Source: Acheta domesticus
Lineage: Eukaryota > Arthropoda > Insecta > Orthoptera > Gryllidae
Length of the DNA stretch: 64,000 nt
Reading direction: 5' to 3'
Assembly: GCA_031308135.1 (NCBI GenBank)
Contig: JAHLJT010009436.1
Span: 116,341,916-116,405,915, forward strand
The stretch's first letter is position 1; the number at the start of each line of letters is the position of its first letter. The notes beneath the pieces are model-generated. The model saw only the letters and a program-made list of their open reading frames with translations, ran no database searches and was not told the DNA's origin. Below, one piece after another: positions 32,187-47,100 of the stretch. A program made the translations under genes and the position numbers.

Positions 32187-35100
32187 GTGAGTCCTACTGG
32201 CTGAATTTTCCAACGTTTGGGGCCGTGGATCGTCTTTCGTCTTACCAATTGATTGATTATGTCGCGTTTCCGGGCGCACAACTGCTAGTGTATTAATATT
32301 GTAAGGTACTGCATGCTTTTTTGTCACGGGAAGTGGCAGTGATCTCCCCTCGACAGTGGTATCTCCTAGTCACTAGAATTCTCGTCGAGGCAACGGCTGA
32401 ATTCGACCTTGTCCCTAGGGTCTCAAATTCTCCCATCGTTGGAACTCGACTCCTATTTACCCCCTGGTCAGAGGCACTGCAGTGACATCAGTTGATGTCT
32501 TGAGCCATCTAAACCGCCTATGCCGATGTTTTTCGTTTTAACAGTTGCGTACGTTACACAGCATAGTTACAGGCAAACATCATCACAGTTTTGCAAATAT
32601 TTATATTATTCTTGGTATGCTCTGTGAATGCTAGACAACTTGCAAATGACTACAATCATGAATGTATCATTGTTGAAAGCAATCACTCAAAGCCGCCTTC
32701 GCAAGTCGTTGCAACAATGACAGCAGATCTTGCAATTAACTGGGCGTGACAATATAACAGTTCCCTGAAACATAGTTTTATTTCCTATTTCTGAATCAAG
32801 AAAGTTTTACTCTGTAATACCACCAAGATAACAGAAACATCCACGGAACATACCATTTTGTCATGCCAGGCACAAAAGTTTTACTCTGAAGTAATTTTAC
32901 TCTGAGGCCTAAAAGGTATGACGCCTTCAAACTAAAGTACACTTTATATCCTACGAATTCTTTTCTCCCAATAGGAAATATAATAGATTTGATTGATTAT
33001 TTCTGGCGAGTCAACTGCTAAACTCATTAGTCCCGTCATTGTAGTGCATGCCTTTATCGTGAAAGGTAGTTGTGATCTCTCGCTGGATGGAAAGATACGA
33101 TGCCGACCTACCCTCGGCTTACCGTTTCTTCCCAACCAGGTATCTCCCACCAGCGAGGCACCGCCCCAGACGGAACAAGCTGTAAGCTCCCGATTGGTTT
33201 CCCGAGAGGTGAGGAAGTGTAATGCATGAAAGTGTGTGTGAAAGTAATGGGTGAGGAGAGGACAAAGAAGAGGAAGGAAATATCTCACGCAGCCTGTTTG
33301 TTAGGGTAATGCTCCGGCATTCGCCTGGTTTATTCGAAAAAACACGGAAAACTACCGATCAGACCAGCTGGGTGCTAGAATTCTCCTCCAGACAGGAGCT
33401 GAACTCCACATACCTGACCCCTAGTGTCGAAAACCCTACAACCTCCCGATCAGAGGCACTGCATTTGATGCACTGAGCCACCCAAGTCAGTGAAATATTG
33501 TAATAGGGAATCAGAGAATAATTCATGTGGACGTAGAATGCAGTGATATTGCATTATTTCTAATACAACCAGTAATAATCCTGTGGTCGCAGGGTAAAAG
33601 TTCTTAAGTCAAGAACCTTAGTTTGGAGAAAAGGGTTAGATTATTGGTGAACGCTTTTTCCTACGATCAATACTATTTTCTAACGCTTTTTTTTCTCGTT
33701 AAAGAGACATTTGAATTCGCTCGTTTTACTAAAATAAAATATAGATGTAGTTTCAGTACTTAATCCAATTTCGCCAAAATTTGACTTAAGAACTTTTACA
33801 CGGTGACCACAGTCATTCTAAAAGTAGATCGAATGATTCATTTCTATTACAGTGTCCATTAAATTAAGCTTTCGATGTTTAATAAGAGAAACAATCGGAG
33901 AGTACGGAATTGAAAGAAGGCAAACAATTAAACATGATTGATGCATTAGACAAAAGATCTGAAACGTTTAAATACAAAAACTCATATAAACTGATAGTTG
34001 AAATATAAAACGAAAGTAATTCTTCTGTTGCACAGACATCCGACTTTGTACATGTAATGTTACAATTCACGTTTCTGAATTGCGGCCTTTGCAGGCCTTC
34101 GACGAAAAACAGTGATGGCTCGTGAACTGGTTCAGAGTAGATAAACAGATATTACAGAAAAGTGACGGACCTACAGGGAGGGTGCGCGGGAGAGCTGCTC
34201 ATTTATATCAATTGTGACATAATTACCTTATCACATTCCAAAGGAATATTTCTATTAAATTCAAATGAAACTTGCTTCAAGGTAAAACTAACATTCTAAA
34301 CAAATACTATTTATACTTTTACTTTCTCGCCGTTACGAATGTAAAGAGAGGAAGTCTTGTAATCGTGCACCTGAAAACTGCGATATTTTGAGAAAAAAAC
34401 TTCTATTGTCGGGCCCTGGGAACGAAAAAGTGCATAAATCCTATTCCTATTGTAATAAATTACTTCCTTTAACACGTGGTGTAGGTAGAAACTATGTTTT
34501 CTGGGTCCTTGATACCGAAAAAGCCACTGAAGGCAAAACTTCTGTATTTTGTGTGTGTTTGTCCGTCCGTCTGTCCATCCGTCTGTCCGTCCGTCTGTCC
34601 ATCCGTCTGTCCGTCCGTCTGTCTGTCTGTCCGTCCGTCTGTCCGTCCGTCTGTCCGTCCGTCTGTCCGTCCGTCTGTCCGTCCGTCCGTCTGTCCGTCC
34701 GTCTGTCTGTCCGTCTGTCCGTCCGTCTGTGGTCAACGCTAGCGCCAAAACTGTTCAGCTCGCGTACTCCGAAATTAATATTTTTCGATCGATCTGAACA
34801 TATTCAAGGCTTTGGGGGTTTGAAACCAAAATTTTGATTTTTGAGGGTGTTTTTCATGAATCATTAACAAGTTTTCAAGATTTTCTCAAAAATAGCTCTA
34901 AATTTTTTGATTAAACTTTATTTTCGGATACCGTAAAGAACGCTTAAGAGAAGGACGCAGGTCTCACGTTCACTGAAATTCCTAACTTTTCGAAAATTGC
35001 AAAAGTGCAACTTTTTGGGGGAGTCTTGCTACAGCTACAATATTGAACCATATTTTTTCTTTAATGAAATCTGCTCTCTAAAGACACGTCTTGAAAGAAG

Positions 35101-38100
35101 GTCAAGCTCAATTTTTCGAAAATGTGAGTCATTTTCATGTAATTTGCGCGAAATATAAGCAATTTTTAATTTTTACGCGTTTTTTCTCAAAAACTGCCAA
35201 AATTTTTCTTTGTATGTATCAAGCGACGATAAAATCAGGATGTCCAGGGAGGAGATGTTGAAACTTCGAAAATAAGCTCATAAAGACTCTTTTAAGCATA
35301 TTGTGTCTAATTATCTCCTTGGACATTCCACATGACTGAGCCGCAATAAGCACTCAAAAAGTTGGTTTGAAAAAATACTTTCTATGCAAAAATTTGCATT
35401 ACAGAAATCTATAAACACTCCATAAACATGTAAATGGTTTATTATTTACAAAAAATTAATGTATTTGTTCCAAAACAAAAATTAACACAGAAATTAAAAA
35501 AAAATAATTTACACAATTCGACTGTTTTTATTTTTACTTTCTCGTATACATACGAATATAGAATAATACACGTAGTATAGAGAAAGTTATGTAAAAATCA
35601 GTTCATTTTGATTCATGTCGTAAGAGTCTGGGCCAAATTTGGCTTTTCTATGCCCTCGAGATTACGATAAATTGTTTGTTCACCTAGAGAAGCAAAATTG
35701 ATCAATGTGCCGTTCCAGTCGGGACATACTCTAAGATCCCGTCTGGTCTTCCGACATGTGGGAAAGTGTACTGCACATAAGTGTGTTTTTACTTTCCTGT
35801 ATACATACGTATATACGGAGTAATATACGTGGTATAGGGAAATTTATGTAATACATCAAAACATTGATTTCGAGATTTCAACGGAAATACAAGTTTTGGG
35901 GTCTCCTGATGCCGAATTTTTTTTTCCAAAACGACCGTCCTTTTGTCTGTCAGTCCGTCTGTCCATCCGTCTGTCTGTCTCTCTATCCGCTCATCTGTCT
36001 GTCCGAACATCATTAGCACCTAAACCATATGCGGATGTTTTTTCCAAAATTCCCCAGCCAATTTGGCGGCAATCGAAACGCTGGGCGAAACGCTGCGCAA
36101 AGCGAAGATTTAGAGGTAGTTTACATGAAAGCTCACGAACATTATCAAAATTTTGTCAAAAAAGCTCAACATTTTTTCTTTAAATTCCTTATAACTGATT
36201 AACACATACAAAAGTAACATAAGTCCGATTTTCACGGTTAACTATGAATTTTCAAAAATTTCAAGTTTGATTTTTTTCTGCGTCTTCCTACAACTACAAA
36301 ATTGAAGATAGACATTTTTCCTTTGGATGAAATTTGTTTTTCATGTTTCTTTCAATAAGATCCTGTACAATTTTTTAATATTTCAGTACTTTTCGTGCAA
36401 TATTATGTGCAATTTTAAAAAATAAAAAAAGAACATTTTTTCGAAAACTCTCCGAAGTTTTTCTTTAAAATTTTGGTAGAAATAGTGCTAAGAGGTGCTT
36501 GATTTAGAAAATTTTGGGTCTCGGAACGCACCCCAAATAAATCGTTAATTTAATAGAAATAGTTATATTTTTATAATATAATTTAGTAATTATTCTCGAG
36601 GTACCGGAACGCCGTTCGTGTAACGTAATATTGTTATATTTTTACTTTCCCGTACACGTACGTATATACGGAGTCATATACGTAGTATAGGGAAACTTAT
36701 GTAATGCTGGGCGAAAAAACGGCGAATTTTCGGCAGAAAAAAATCGTTGCCGGGCTGTGATAACAAAAAAGTGGATAAATCCAGTTGCTAAATTAAGAAA
36801 AAAATCCCCTAACACGTGGTGTAGCCAGAATACCTGTTTTGTAAGTCCTTGATACTGAAAAAACAATTAAAAGCAAAACGTCCGTCCGTCTGTCAGTCTG
36901 GTGTATGTGAACAACATTAGCGCCTTAACTATGCATATGATTTTTTCCAAATGAAAGAAACTCCTGTCAATCTGGCCTGAGTCAAATCTCTCAGATTTTG
37001 AAAAACATTAATTTTTGGGGGTACTTTACATGAAGCTCCCCGGACATTTTCGAAATTTTCTCAAAAATGGCTCCAATTTTTTTTTAATTTCATGTAAGAT
37101 TAGACTAAAATATCCTTATTAAGGTGGCATAGGTCCGATTTTCACGGTGAATTTTCGAAAACTGCAAAAGTTTGAATTTTATTCGGCGTCTTCCTCCAAC
37201 TACAAAATTGCAGATAGAGATTTTTCCTTCAAATAAAATTTGTTCTTAATAGTGAGTTCTTTCATTAAGGTTTTGTACATTTTTTTGATAATTTTAGTCG
37301 TTTTCATACAATATTGCGTGAAATATGTGCAATTAAAAAAATATAAAAACAAAATTTTCTCAAAAACGGCTTCAAATTTTTCTTTAAACTTTTGGCAAAG
37401 ATAGTGTCTAATGTAGTGTCTAATGTATGAGATGACATAAACGCCATATTGTTTTATTCTTTTATTTTTACAAAAATTACAAAAATGTATTTTTTTTCCT
37501 TGTCTCTCGCGTTGTTAGTATTCACATAAGCGGCAATTTGTTGACATTATTACATTGATGAGTACATGAGTACATAATGTCAAGTATAGTTTCTCAAAAA
37601 CTCAAAAGTTGCTGAAAATTCCGCATTTTCAGAAAGGCTCAAACGCCATTTACTTATAAATGGCTCCAAATTGTTTCGTCAATGTTTTGGAACGGATAGT
37701 GCTAATTGCACTCTTTAATGTGACGTTAAGTTTATTATGAGGTATTTTTGTTTTTTTCAAAAATTACACAAATATAATTTTTTTGAAAGATTTCTCACAT
37801 CTTTAATATGCACACTACATGCAATTTGGTAACATTATTATATTTGTGGGAATAAGTGCTTCAAATGATTTCAAATGAAGATTTTGGAACACTCAAAATT
37901 TTCTCTGAAAAAGAGCTTCAAATTTCGCACTTTTAGTAGAGCTGAAACGCCATTTTCCTAAAAACAGCTACAAATTTTTAGAAGTAAATTGCCATCTAGG
38001 ATAAGGTTTTTGTGTTCTTTAATATTCTAAAATTAATATTTCCGTTCTACAATTAGGAAACAAAAATTAATAAAATGTCAAAAAAATGTACATTGGGTGG

Positions 38101-41100
38101 CGATAGATGGCAGCTGGCAAGAGTAAGTGGCAAATTCCAAATAGCTAGACCAGACCCAAGGAAATAGAAGACTAATACGGGAAAGTCTGTGCCATTCTGT
38201 AGCACCACTAGTTTTTAAATTACAAAAATTTAATTTTTTGACTTCTGTATCATGTCATTAATAATCACATGAAAGGGGATTTGTTCACATTATTGTATTT
38301 ATAAGTACATGTGCTTGAAATAATGTCATGCCAAGTTTCTGAAGTTTTCTGTGAAAATGAGCTAAAAATTTCACATTTTCAGAAACGCTCAAATGCCATT
38401 TTCGCAAAAACGGCAAAAATTTATTTCTTCAAACTTTTCCAATGGATAGTGCTAATTACACTGTTTAAATAAGCATAAATTTAATTTTGCTGTATTCTTT
38501 AGTTTTTCTCATATTTTACAAATTAAATTTGTTTGAAATATCCATCATTATTATGCACATTTCCAACAATTTCTGTACATTACTGTGTTTGTGAGTGAAA
38601 GTGCTACAAATGACTTCAATGAAGTTATTCTAAAACACAAAAGATTCCTGTGAAAAAAACTTCAAATTTTGCATTAGAGTGAAAAATAAACAACATTTTC
38701 TTAAAAACCGCTCCAAATTTTTCAACAAAAATGTATTTTTAGGACGAGGTTTTACTTTTTTAATAATTTAAAATTAATATTTAGTACCGACCATTAGGAA
38801 ACCGAAAAATTGAGAAAACTTCAAAAAAATGTATTTTGGGCAGCGATAAATGGCAGTTGGCAAGAAGATGGGGCAAGTCCAAAGAACTACCCCAGACCAA
38901 AAGAAATTAGAAAAGTACCTAGTACGAGAAAGTTGGTGCCATTCTCTGGTATCATTAATTGTTAAGATTGCAGTGGACATAGCGGTGTTATTCATAGATT
39001 TACTTTCTGGTACATTGAACGATAATTTAATTACAAATTGATGTAAAAGAACAATAGATGTAAATGATGACAAATGATCAACGATGACCATTATAATCTA
39101 ATGCAGAAATAATAAGACAAACTACCCTCCTTCCAGGTGTGGAAAAATCAGTACATCGTTTCTACCAATAAATTAGAAAACCAATAAATTGAGAAAAAGT
39201 TTCAAACAATTTATTTTTGGCGGTGATAGATGGTAGCTGGCAAGTGTATGTGGCAAGTCCGAACAGCTAACCTAAGAAGACCAAAGAAAATTGAAAACTA
39301 ATACGAGAAAGACTGTGCTGTTCTGTAGCACCACTAGTTTATTTGTGTTATTTTTTACTTTCCCGTACACGTACGTATATACGGAGTACATATGTAGTAT
39401 AGGGGAAGTTCTGTAATGCTGTGCGAAAAAACGGCGGATTCTGTAGCACCACTATTTTATGTCTTAAAACCTGTTTTAAAAATCTTTAAATCTTTAAATC
39501 AGGTCATGTACAATTGTTTTGAAAAAACTAGTAGTTTTCGCGTAATTTGTTCTTAAAATTAATGTAATTTATAAAACAAATTTTCTCAAAAACCTATTCA
39601 AATCTTTTCTTCAGTAGAGAAAGGATGGGTGTTGGCGGCGGATACCGCGGGGTAGACATACGTTCATGAGCGTCTGCGCCAACCTGTGTGTTAAAAAACT
39701 CGTTTTATATTAATTTGCTCTTATAAGTCAAGTCAATAGCATTAATAATTCACAACAAAATGTTTGAACAGCCATCCTCTTACTTAAAAGCAGTTATATT
39801 GACAAACAGTACATATATAGTTTTAACATTATGATCTAGCTTAACATGAAATTGTGATCAAAACTAGTTTGTTGTTAATTATACTAAAACAAAAGAATTG
39901 CTTGGTAACATATTTTTCACATTTAGAATAAGCACGTCTTTGATAATTTATCTAAATAGAAATGAGGTGTCTTAACATGTAGCATACATACGTCTGGTGA
40001 GCACTGGTTGTATCAAATAAATATACCATTTTCTCAATTTGTATACTAACTTAATCACTGGATATATGACATGCAGTTAGTTTTTGGGACATTATTAATA
40101 ATTCAGCATAAAATCGTTTGAAATTTCGTTAGGAAGCGCAATTTCAACCACTTGAATGCCCGGACTTTGCTTCACCTCAGAGCGGAATAGAAAATGAATA
40201 GAAGAAAGAACGTTTAAAAGAATGAAGCATGTCATACTTTCGCTGAACTCTGAATTTTTTATCAAAATTGTAAATTTAGAAATAATGTGAGAAAGTGTAT
40301 GATATTGTAGCTCCACTAGTTTATTTTAAAAGATATATTGTATGAAATTATATTTGGGTTAATTTCAATGTAGCTGTATTTTGTTCATTAAACTAGGTTT
40401 TTTTTAGACTGGGTTATGTACAAACATAACGAAACAAAAAATTATTAATTAAAAATTTTGTCTTATGTCAATGTTTAACAGAAGACGTAATTTCTAAGAA
40501 AATATTTGGAGTAAATAATTTTTGAGGAAAAATAATTCTCTCATTCTTTTCTTGGAAATGAAACAATGTTGGCGAAACATTTAAATAATTTCTTAGTTTT
40601 GAAGACAATTTGTTCAACATTTATATATGTTTAATTTCTGATGAGACTAATCAATTAATTAACTTATTTTAATCTATGAGCTCTACTAGAAAAAGTTGAA
40701 GTGGCAAATCAACAATTTGGATTGATTCTCTAGAGAAAACAAATAATCAACAATTTACAAAATGAATGAATCAAATTAATTTATCTCAAATTCATTTGAA
40801 GATGTAGCGTTTTAGCTGCAAAGTCGAGACTTAAAATGTCATTTGTGGTAGAGGCCATTTAAATCATTACCCCAAAGAGCAATGGCAAGAATAAAGAAAA
40901 ACTAAAAAATCTCGGAAACGAAAGCCGATAGAAAACAGCCCAAACTGCTGCACTAAAAAGAAAATCAATCAGACTGTAATAACTGATATGAATTATATAA
41001 CGGAAATTTCAAGATTTTTCACAATTTCCAGGTATTGAGGTATCTTAATTGTGGTTAATAATAAAATTTATATTTCCTTCAGATACCCGAATTAACATGG

Positions 41101-44100
41101 TCTTTAACTTTTAAAATCTTCAATAAATTACAACATTGATTAAACGAAGTAAAAACCAAAAAAGAATGATTTAGAAAGACGTGAAATGAAATATTTATCC
41201 TTCACCATGGAAGTGGGAAATTGTCTATGTGAGAATCAGTTACACTTGAACAATAGATAGAGATCTATGGATTCTGCAAACAAGTTGAAAAGATATACAG
41301 ATGCCTCAGTATAAATATTACAAACTTCTAGGGCATGCGCAGCGGTCGAAAATGATAATTTTTTCCATTAAACTTGTAGAGTAAAATTTCGTATAGGATA
41401 CATGTGTCATATTCTTATTTTTCGACCATCACTTACGCAAAGAAGTTTGGCAGGGCATATTCTGAGTCAGTCAAAGAAAATTCGTGAACCTGCTAAACAT
41501 CTGCATTAGGTTGCCTAAATATTATGAGAAAAATATCACAGTCTAAATGTATGTAACGCAGATACATGAAAATTCCCACCATGTGTTTAATGGCGAAAAG
41601 CGATCATTTTCAACCCTGCTACAAGCCCTAGAAGTTTGCAACATTTATTCAGAAGCACCTGTAACCACAATTTTTTTTGTGTGTGTAGTCACGCGAGTGA
41701 TGCGCCATGTAGAGTTTCGTGGAAAACACCCTTTGTTTTCGCCACTCATTCGCCCTTTGTTTCCTTTTGTATTTACCGGATCGATTCCCTCTTGTATCGG
41801 TTTACACGGAGCTTGCCTTTACTTCTATTCGCCCTTTTTTAACAGAAGAGCCCGGTATCCCATGGTTCGTTTTTCCTTTACGTTTTTTCCCAGAATACCA
41901 TTGTTCTTTCTTTCTTTATCGGAAAGGGACTTCGATGACTGAATCATTCGACAGGTATGAAAATAACGTACTTCTTTAATACAATATGTTAACGTTTAAA
42001 ATATAATTAATGGCCAACGAAAAAAGTGCCCTCCAGAAGTTGTTCTGGCGCAAGAGCTTCAGAAGCTTATGTGCGTTTATATGTGCGCGCGTGTGCGTTA
42101 TTCATGGGATTACATCTCATCATCGTGAGTTAAGCCGGATAGTATTTCAGATTTACGCAATTTAAACAGATCAATTATTGACGTACATCGCTACGCATCG
42201 CGATGCGATGTAATGAAATATTTGTGACTTCTCCTTCACTTTCATTAATTTTGTAGGAACTTTTCACGTATCATCAGCGAGGTAGCTGATATAATATTTT
42301 CATAATATTTCACTTAACAGTTGATTGATTCCATTAATTTAAATTGGTCTCGTAAGTATATTAGTTGCTTCTTTCGGGGCTAATGGCCCTTGTATTGATT
42401 CGCTCGTAAATAAATGGATAACTCGCCGAATACATACTCGCGCACGTCTCCGTTGAGCAGAAAGGATTGAGGTGATGACCCTCTCGGTCATAGGCCTTCT
42501 AATCTTAGACTGACTCATTTGTCTGCTTAGCGGCCTCACACAGCTGTTTAATCATAACCAGACGTCAACGTTCGGGAAGCTGTAGCGTCCAGAAAACATT
42601 GCCCTCTCTGATGCGCAAATACTAAATAAACAACAATGATATTGACAAAATAATTCTAGGGAATTCTCCATCAATTGACGCTTATTTCTCCTATATTATT
42701 TCAGTAGTATACCTTCCCTTTGCGGCTCTCACAAGCAAACGTTCTTTATTAATGAAGTCTCTAAAGAAAAAGAATTTTACGAAGACGTGACGAATTGCAC
42801 TTTGACTTTAAAAATATGAAGGATTTGTTTAAAAACGCATCAAAAATTCATGTAATATGCAATCCGTATCGCACGTCTGGCTTTTAGAATCTATATCGTG
42901 AAATAATTTCTAAACAAAGCGTTCTAGACGCAAATCAATCCTACAGACTGATGATCTTGAAAATATTCTATACTCCAGTGACTTTCAAGAAAAAAATTAA
43001 CATTATGTAAATTATTAAAAGTGCATGACTATTTATAAGTCTGTCATTTGTAAATTACTGTTTCACTCTTGTTTAAATTGCATTTTCACTATGTTATTCA
43101 ATCCTGTATTAATTATAGTATAACATGTATATTTGCAGTCCCTAATAACCTTGTCGTTGATGCGACCTTAAATAAAATATTTTTTATGGTTTACTAGTTC
43201 ATTGCTGTGTGTTTACAGACCTGAAACAAAACATGTAACGGTATACTTAATACCCTTGCGGGCCTTTTCGCTTCTTTATGCCCTAGGGCCTTTTGAATAC
43301 TTTATGGCCCGCTCTTATACCAACACAACACACAGAACTTAGTTATGAATTCGATTTTGTAAAGTTAAGATGCAAGCAAATACAATAAATAAATGGCATA
43401 ATGCTTAAATAAATAAAATAAATTGTTATAAACCTTATTTTGCTTATTTGATATGAAAATTGAAATTTTGAAATGTTTCCGTGAACTTATAATTGCCATC
43501 ATTCACTCGCATTTCACTGTTACGTACCATCTTTTTTAGTGACATAATTATATTCTTCTTTAGTGGCGGTACTCGTAACAGTAATAAGATATATAAGGCA
43601 CATCGGCTAACATCCTCGAAATGTTATTTTTTGGTGTTTTGACATATTCTAAATAACGTTTGACAATAGGCGCTAATAACCTAAAAGTACCGTTTCATCA
43701 GCGCAATTTACACTGTTATTCATGCTGGTAAATCTCAAATACACCATAAAGAGTTTTATATATTTCTCAAGATTTTAATGGAAACCACTGTCCATAGTTT
43801 TGTTAGCATTTGCGAGAATTTCCACAGGAACTTCACAATATTCTTTCATTTTGTACGAACAAATCAGTCCAATAACGATTATGCAATAGAAATTAGATAT
43901 ACACTCTGTTTTGTTTATCTGACGTCATATTGACAAATGACTGTTACAATGCGTCTTTTCACTTTAGACGCAAGAAATATTATAAAATGTTTCGAATTCT
44001 TGTTTTATTCAGCAACGAACTAGTAAACCATAAAGTTTTGTATGCACCACGGGCGTTACTAGATGTTTTTGCCCCTCAGGCGACTTCCAACCCCTCGGGC

Positions 44101-47100
44101 CAGAGGCTCTCGGGTTTGGAAGTCGCCCTCGGGGCAAAAACATCTACTTAACGCCCTTGATACATAAATAACTATTTTAAAAAACCTTTTAGAGCCTTAG
44201 AAACTAAACTTTTGAGGCCAAAAGCTTCAAAGAAACGTTCCTCACACAGTTATTTTCAGGATGAGATCTTCTTGATCATTCTATTTCATTTTTGGTGGTT
44301 CGAAGCTTCTCGATTCTACCCCACCTATTCAGAACCTGTAGAATCTGCGGATGAATGTGCAATTACTAATTACGTGATTTTCCATGCGATTAAATCACAC
44401 GGGTGTACCTCTTTGCTCGATAATAAAGTTAAATAAGAATAGTTTGTATTGACAAGGGTGTACTATATTGTTATCAATTACAAGATGACATATGGAACAC
44501 GTGACGGAGGATAAGAGACTCTTGAAAAAAATATAAATTATAGGCTTAACATACAAATGGAAAAATAAGGAAGAGGGTGGAATATAGCATGCGAGAGTTC
44601 TCGCAAGGGTACGATAGTATAATTAATTTCTATGTGTTCTCTGCATTTCAAATCTTATTTCATCGGAAGGAAACGTTTTGAGCACAGGACAGCTAAGATT
44701 CTGTGGATTGTGACATTCGGGCAGGATTTTAATAAACTTATGAGTCTTTGCTGGGAGAGTTGATGTTTTAATTGTAATTTTATAAATACAATTTGTTGTT
44801 CCTGGCCAATTTTAAAAGATAATTGAATATTTCACTTTATCTCCTTTCATTCATATTACATTTTTATTACAAAAACTTCTTTTAACATTTTCAACAACGT
44901 TTCCGGATGAAATATTTTCCCATAAAGTTCTATATGCTAACTTAAAAATATAAATAAAACCAATTTACATTCACATGAAATGATTCCCTAAAATGTCAAC
45001 AATTTTAAAAATATAAATAAATTTGTACACATTATAAAATTTAGAAACTCGCCTTTTAGTAAATTTTCAAAAAAATATTTGAAGACATTGAATAAACCAA
45101 AGGTATTTTGTTTCTGTTGTCTTTTTATTGCTTTTTCAACAAAGATGTATCATTGGAAAATAAACAGGACCATGAAAAGAATCATTTCATCAAGCCAAGA
45201 AAGAAAACAGATGATCTTTATCTCTTTCTTGAAGCAGGAGTAATAAAGACGCAACGCAACTGTGTGCACGCAGGTGGAGGAGCTGGTGCACTTCTACCTG
45301 CACCTGCGCGAGAGCAAGGGCGCGTCCACGGCGACGGACGAGGCGGCGGTGCACCGCTCGCTGAGCATCCGGCGCTGCTCGGGGGCGTCGCAGGGCGGGG
45401 GCCCCGCCGTGCCCGCCGCGCCCGCCGTGCCCTGCGGCGGCGGGGACACCGGCCTGTGCGAGGACCCGCGCCTCTACCTCGTGGCCGAGCAGCGCCAGGG
45501 CGTGGGCCGCACGGACGAGTGCCGCGTGCACGCCGACTACGGCACGGTGCTGCCCGGCAAGGTGCCTGCAAGTAAGTGCTCGCGCTTAGGGTCCAGAAGA
45601 ACAGTTCATATTCGTTTGTAACTGTAAAAAAAGGATTGTAAATCAGGTTATTATTTAAAAATAAATAAATGTAATGTTAGTGATAGGATTTCACAAGTTT
45701 TACAATTTAAACAAATTAATAGATAGAACATTTCGAAACAAAATCATTTAGATCCAAATTGCACATCCTACATATACAGTAGTCACCGGGTAATTTCCAT
45801 GTGAGCGTGTGTGCGTGCGCGCAAGCTTGCGTGCGTCCGACCTTCCACCCATCGGTCAGTCATATATTTACGATTAGATAGCTTCTGGTCCACCAATTGG
45901 AACAAATGACGTGTCTGTCAATCGACGCGCCTCAGTCTCCAGGTAAGAAACAACATTTTTTCGGGATCAATTCAAAAGATTCTAGGATATTTCTTAAAGA
46001 AAATCGTATTACAAGAGGAATATTAAGCAAGTAGAACGCTTTTTGTATGATTTTATTAACTTAAGAGATGATCAGTAAATCATTCGATTTCTCCCGACAA
46101 TACGAATTGATTGGCACCTATTCTTCACGGGATTCGTCTAGAATATTCTAGAAGAATTGTGAAAGAAGACGTTTTCTTATGACTTCAATTGATGAATACA
46201 GAAGAGTACTAAACTCCATTTGTTTATAACATGAATCGTTACAACTTAATTCATCAGATGGACGACAAAGTTAATTTTGTAATTAAACATAAATTATTTT
46301 AAAATACAATTGTTACATTTTCATTTAACGTTTACGCTCTAAGATGGACAAGCCTGGCAATTGCGGTATATTTAAAACTTATTTTTATTATGAATTTTTA
46401 TAACTTGCAAAGCATAAATAAAAAAACTAGCTCGAAAATACTTACCGAAGGCGCCAGGTTAAAGCTATTGTAATATATCTGCCATAGTATTTTCTAATGT
46501 CTTCAAACTTCTTTCTTGAAATTAATAAATCTTCGATTTTTCATCCAATAAGACTCAATAATTTAAAAAACTGTTTCAGTATTCCCGCAGGTCCTCATGC
46601 ATTCTTATTTGTACATTTATTGAGAACACTGATACCGTATTGATAACGTATGCAAATGACCATATCTACTGCAAATGAGTATTTAATTTTTTTCACAGGT
46701 CCTTAGTAAGGCAAAGATTAAGGACCCTCCAGATATTAATACGACTCCGCATACAATCCCTTTCAGTGACATATTTGCTACTGAAACAACTATCTGTCCT
46801 CCGTTCACTCGATGTACTTTCATTTTTGCAAATATTTTAGAAGTGGTGATGCAAAGGATGATATGAATATCCCAAATTAAAATGCAACCCATTAATATAA
46901 GCTAGAGAAAGACTGAAAACAATATATTCGATGTTGCCACTCAGTATTTGAATTCTCTTCTCTAATCACCTGAACATATTTCCCCATCTTCTAAGCAAAG
47001 GTTCCATTCTTCCATTTAATTATCGTCACTGAAATAGTTATCATCAGATTTTAATAATGAATTACATTATGAAAGTATCTTTCAATATCTTATCATAGAG

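Noticed and set aside
31716..32327. 203-codon minus-strand frame opposite ZIP exon 1
   Set aside because: Shadow of a GC-rich exon; His/Gln/Arg-rich with no domain.
34311..34837. Frames full of RTDGRTD or SVCPSVR repeats
   Set aside because: Translation of the GTCC/GTCT microsatellite.
41547..41979. Frames of up to 131 codons in ZIP intron 1
   Set aside because: Phe/Pro-rich from pyrimidine-rich DNA; no start context or domain.
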